Shown one piece after another: positions 22,991 to 24,334 of a stretch of 24,334 bases of DNA. A program made the position numbers and the translations under genes. Origin of the DNA: Liolophura sinensis (Eukaryota > Mollusca > Polyplacophora > Chitonida > Chitonidae); assembly GCF_032854445.1 (NCBI RefSeq), contig NW_027018460.1:1-24334 (forward strand), written 5' to 3'. Position 1 is the stretch's first letter. Every line of letters starts with the position of its first letter. Below the pieces are notes generated by a model. That model worked only from the letters and a program-made list of their open reading frames with translations, was not told where the DNA came from and made no database searches.

Positions 22991-23539
22991 TCAAATCTTT
23001 GGGCCAAGCCCATTTAACTCACCCAGCAAATGTCTTACTTCTAAGTCGAAGACAAACTCAATGTCTTTATCTACATGTAGAAAAACCACACCATTTGTAT
23101 ATAAAAAAAACACAAGGTACTTGATACAGTCCGCTGTAAAAAGTACAATTGAACACTGACCCACATCAATAAGGTGCCAAAAGATGCGCAATTGGGCAGG
23201 CATCTCCAGCTGTTGAAAAATTGCAAATTTCCTTGGTTTCCATGAAGTAAGAACCGTTGCTGGGCACGTGATCTTGACATCAATGATTATTCATTTGTGG
23301 CTACAGCCAAAAGTATTGGTCGGAGAGCAACGCGGTTTGCACCATTCGATTTCTCGTGAAAAAATACGTCGGATTAGCCTCTTACCAGCAGCATTGGAAC
23401 AGTTTTTCCACTTTTGGATTTTTGCCTGGTATTTTTTCTAATTGAAATCGGCTACATTAACTATGTACAATCGCGACTGGTCATTACTATATTCAACTTT
23501 TCATTATAAGTTATGTGCCCTTCGGTAGCCCAGACGACG
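22991..23539 (+). repeat. Satellite monomer, unit 42
   Basis: 549 bp. Haplotype 148A, 256A, 266C, 369G, 442A, with TTGGGCAGGC (one base lost) and private GTAAGAACCG. It precedes a 63G unit, as units 14 and 21 do. Confidence 0.98.
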
Positions 23540-24089
23540 TCAAATCTTTGGGCCAAGCCCATTTAACTCACCCAGCAAATGTCTTACTTCTAAGTCGAAG
23601 AGAAACTCAATGTCTTTATCTACATGTAGAAAAACCACACCATTTGTATATAAAAAAAACACAAGGTACTTGATACAGTCCGCTGTGAAAAGTACAATTG
23701 AACACTGACCCACATCAATAAGGTGCCAAAAGATGCGCAATTGGGCCAGGCATCTCCAGCTGTTGAAAAATTGCAAATTTCCTTGGTTTCCATGGAGTAA
23801 GAGCCGTTGCTGGGCACTTAATCTTGACATCAATGATTATTCATTTGTGGCTACAGCCAAAAGTATTGGTCGGAGAGCAACGCGGTTTGCACCATTCGAT
23901 TTCTCGTGAAAAAATACGTCGGATTAGCCTCTTACCAGCAGCATTGGAACAGTTTTTCCACTTTTGGATTTTTGCCTGGTATTTTTTCTAATTGAAATCG
24001 GCTACATTAACTATGTACAATCGCGACTGGTCATTACTATATTCAACTTTTCATTATAAGTTATGTGCCCTTCGGTAGCCCAGACGACG
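23540..24089 (+). repeat. Satellite monomer, unit 43
   Basis: 550 bp. Haplotype 63G, 148G, 266C, 279T/281A (CACTTAATC), 369G, 442A. It combines the 63G mark of units 15/22 with the 279/281 pair of unit 7. Confidence 0.98.
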
Positions 24090-24334
24090 TCAAATCTTTG
24101 GGCCAAGCCCATTTAACTCACCCAGCAAATGTCTTACTTCTAAGTCGAAGACAAACTCAATGTCTTTATCTACATGTAGAAAAACCACACCATTTGTATA
24201 TAAAAAAAACACAAGGTACTTGATACAGTCCGCTGTGAAAAGTACAATTGAACACTGACCCACATCAATAAGGTGCCAAAAGATGCGCTATTGGGCCAGG
24301 CATCTCCAGCTGTTGAAAAATTGCAAATTTCCTT
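24090..24334 (+). repeat. Partial monomer (unit 44), 3' truncated by window edge
   Basis: The first 245 bp of a monomer, haplotype 95A, 116A, 148G, with a private A to T in GCGCTATTGGG. The array clearly continues beyond the window. Confidence 0.96.

Overview
The whole window is one uninterrupted tandem array of a single satellite DNA monomer of about 550 bp (40.9% G+C by hand count in one unit, 17491-18040). I placed 44 successive copies of one phase point (the first T of TCAAATCTTTGGGCC). These give 43 complete head-to-tail units plus a partial unit at each end, so the array continues past both window edges. I found no protein-coding gene, rRNA, tRNA, CRISPR array or transposon. More than 24 kb of homogeneous, non-coding tandem repeat points to a eukaryotic chromosome, of the centromeric, pericentromeric or other heterochromatic satellite type. 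I do not recognise the family and cannot name the organism.

Layout. Positions 1-417 are a partial unit. In units 1-7 (418-4288) unit lengths are inflated to 551-554 bp, mostly by single-base insertions in short homopolymers. Units 8-19 (4289-10889) run 549-553 bp. From unit 20 on, nearly every unit is exactly 550 bp, with eleven consecutive 550-bp units at 14741-20790. Unit 21 is damaged: 11728-11849 is an almost pure T tract that replaces, base for base, 122 of the 123 bp expected there. Positions 24090-24334 are the right-hand partial unit.

The monomers are not all alike. About two dozen diagnostic base variants combine into haplotypes, and these recur in order. Many pairs lie seven monomers (about 3850 bp) apart: units 9/16, 10/17, 14/21, 15/22, 18/25, 20/27, 28/35, 29/36, 30/37 and 31/38. 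A shorter four-monomer register links units 0-2 with 4-6. One block (about 15407-17490) recurs at 19257-21339 with only two differences seen by eye, after which the second copy has lost exactly one monomer. This is the expected footprint of unequal exchange and local amplification.

The points most worth a second look are the length-conserving poly-T replacement, the seven-monomer higher-order structure with its one-monomer deletion, and the left-to-right indel gradient that probably reflects assembly quality. The open frames are chance by-products of the monomer: variants shared between monomers change the longest frame in about the replacement-to-silent ratio expected without selection.

Notation: 'offset n' is the position within a monomer, with 1 = the first T of TCAAATC; the reference is unit 32 (17491-18040). 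All comparisons were made by eye, so isolated differences may have been missed.
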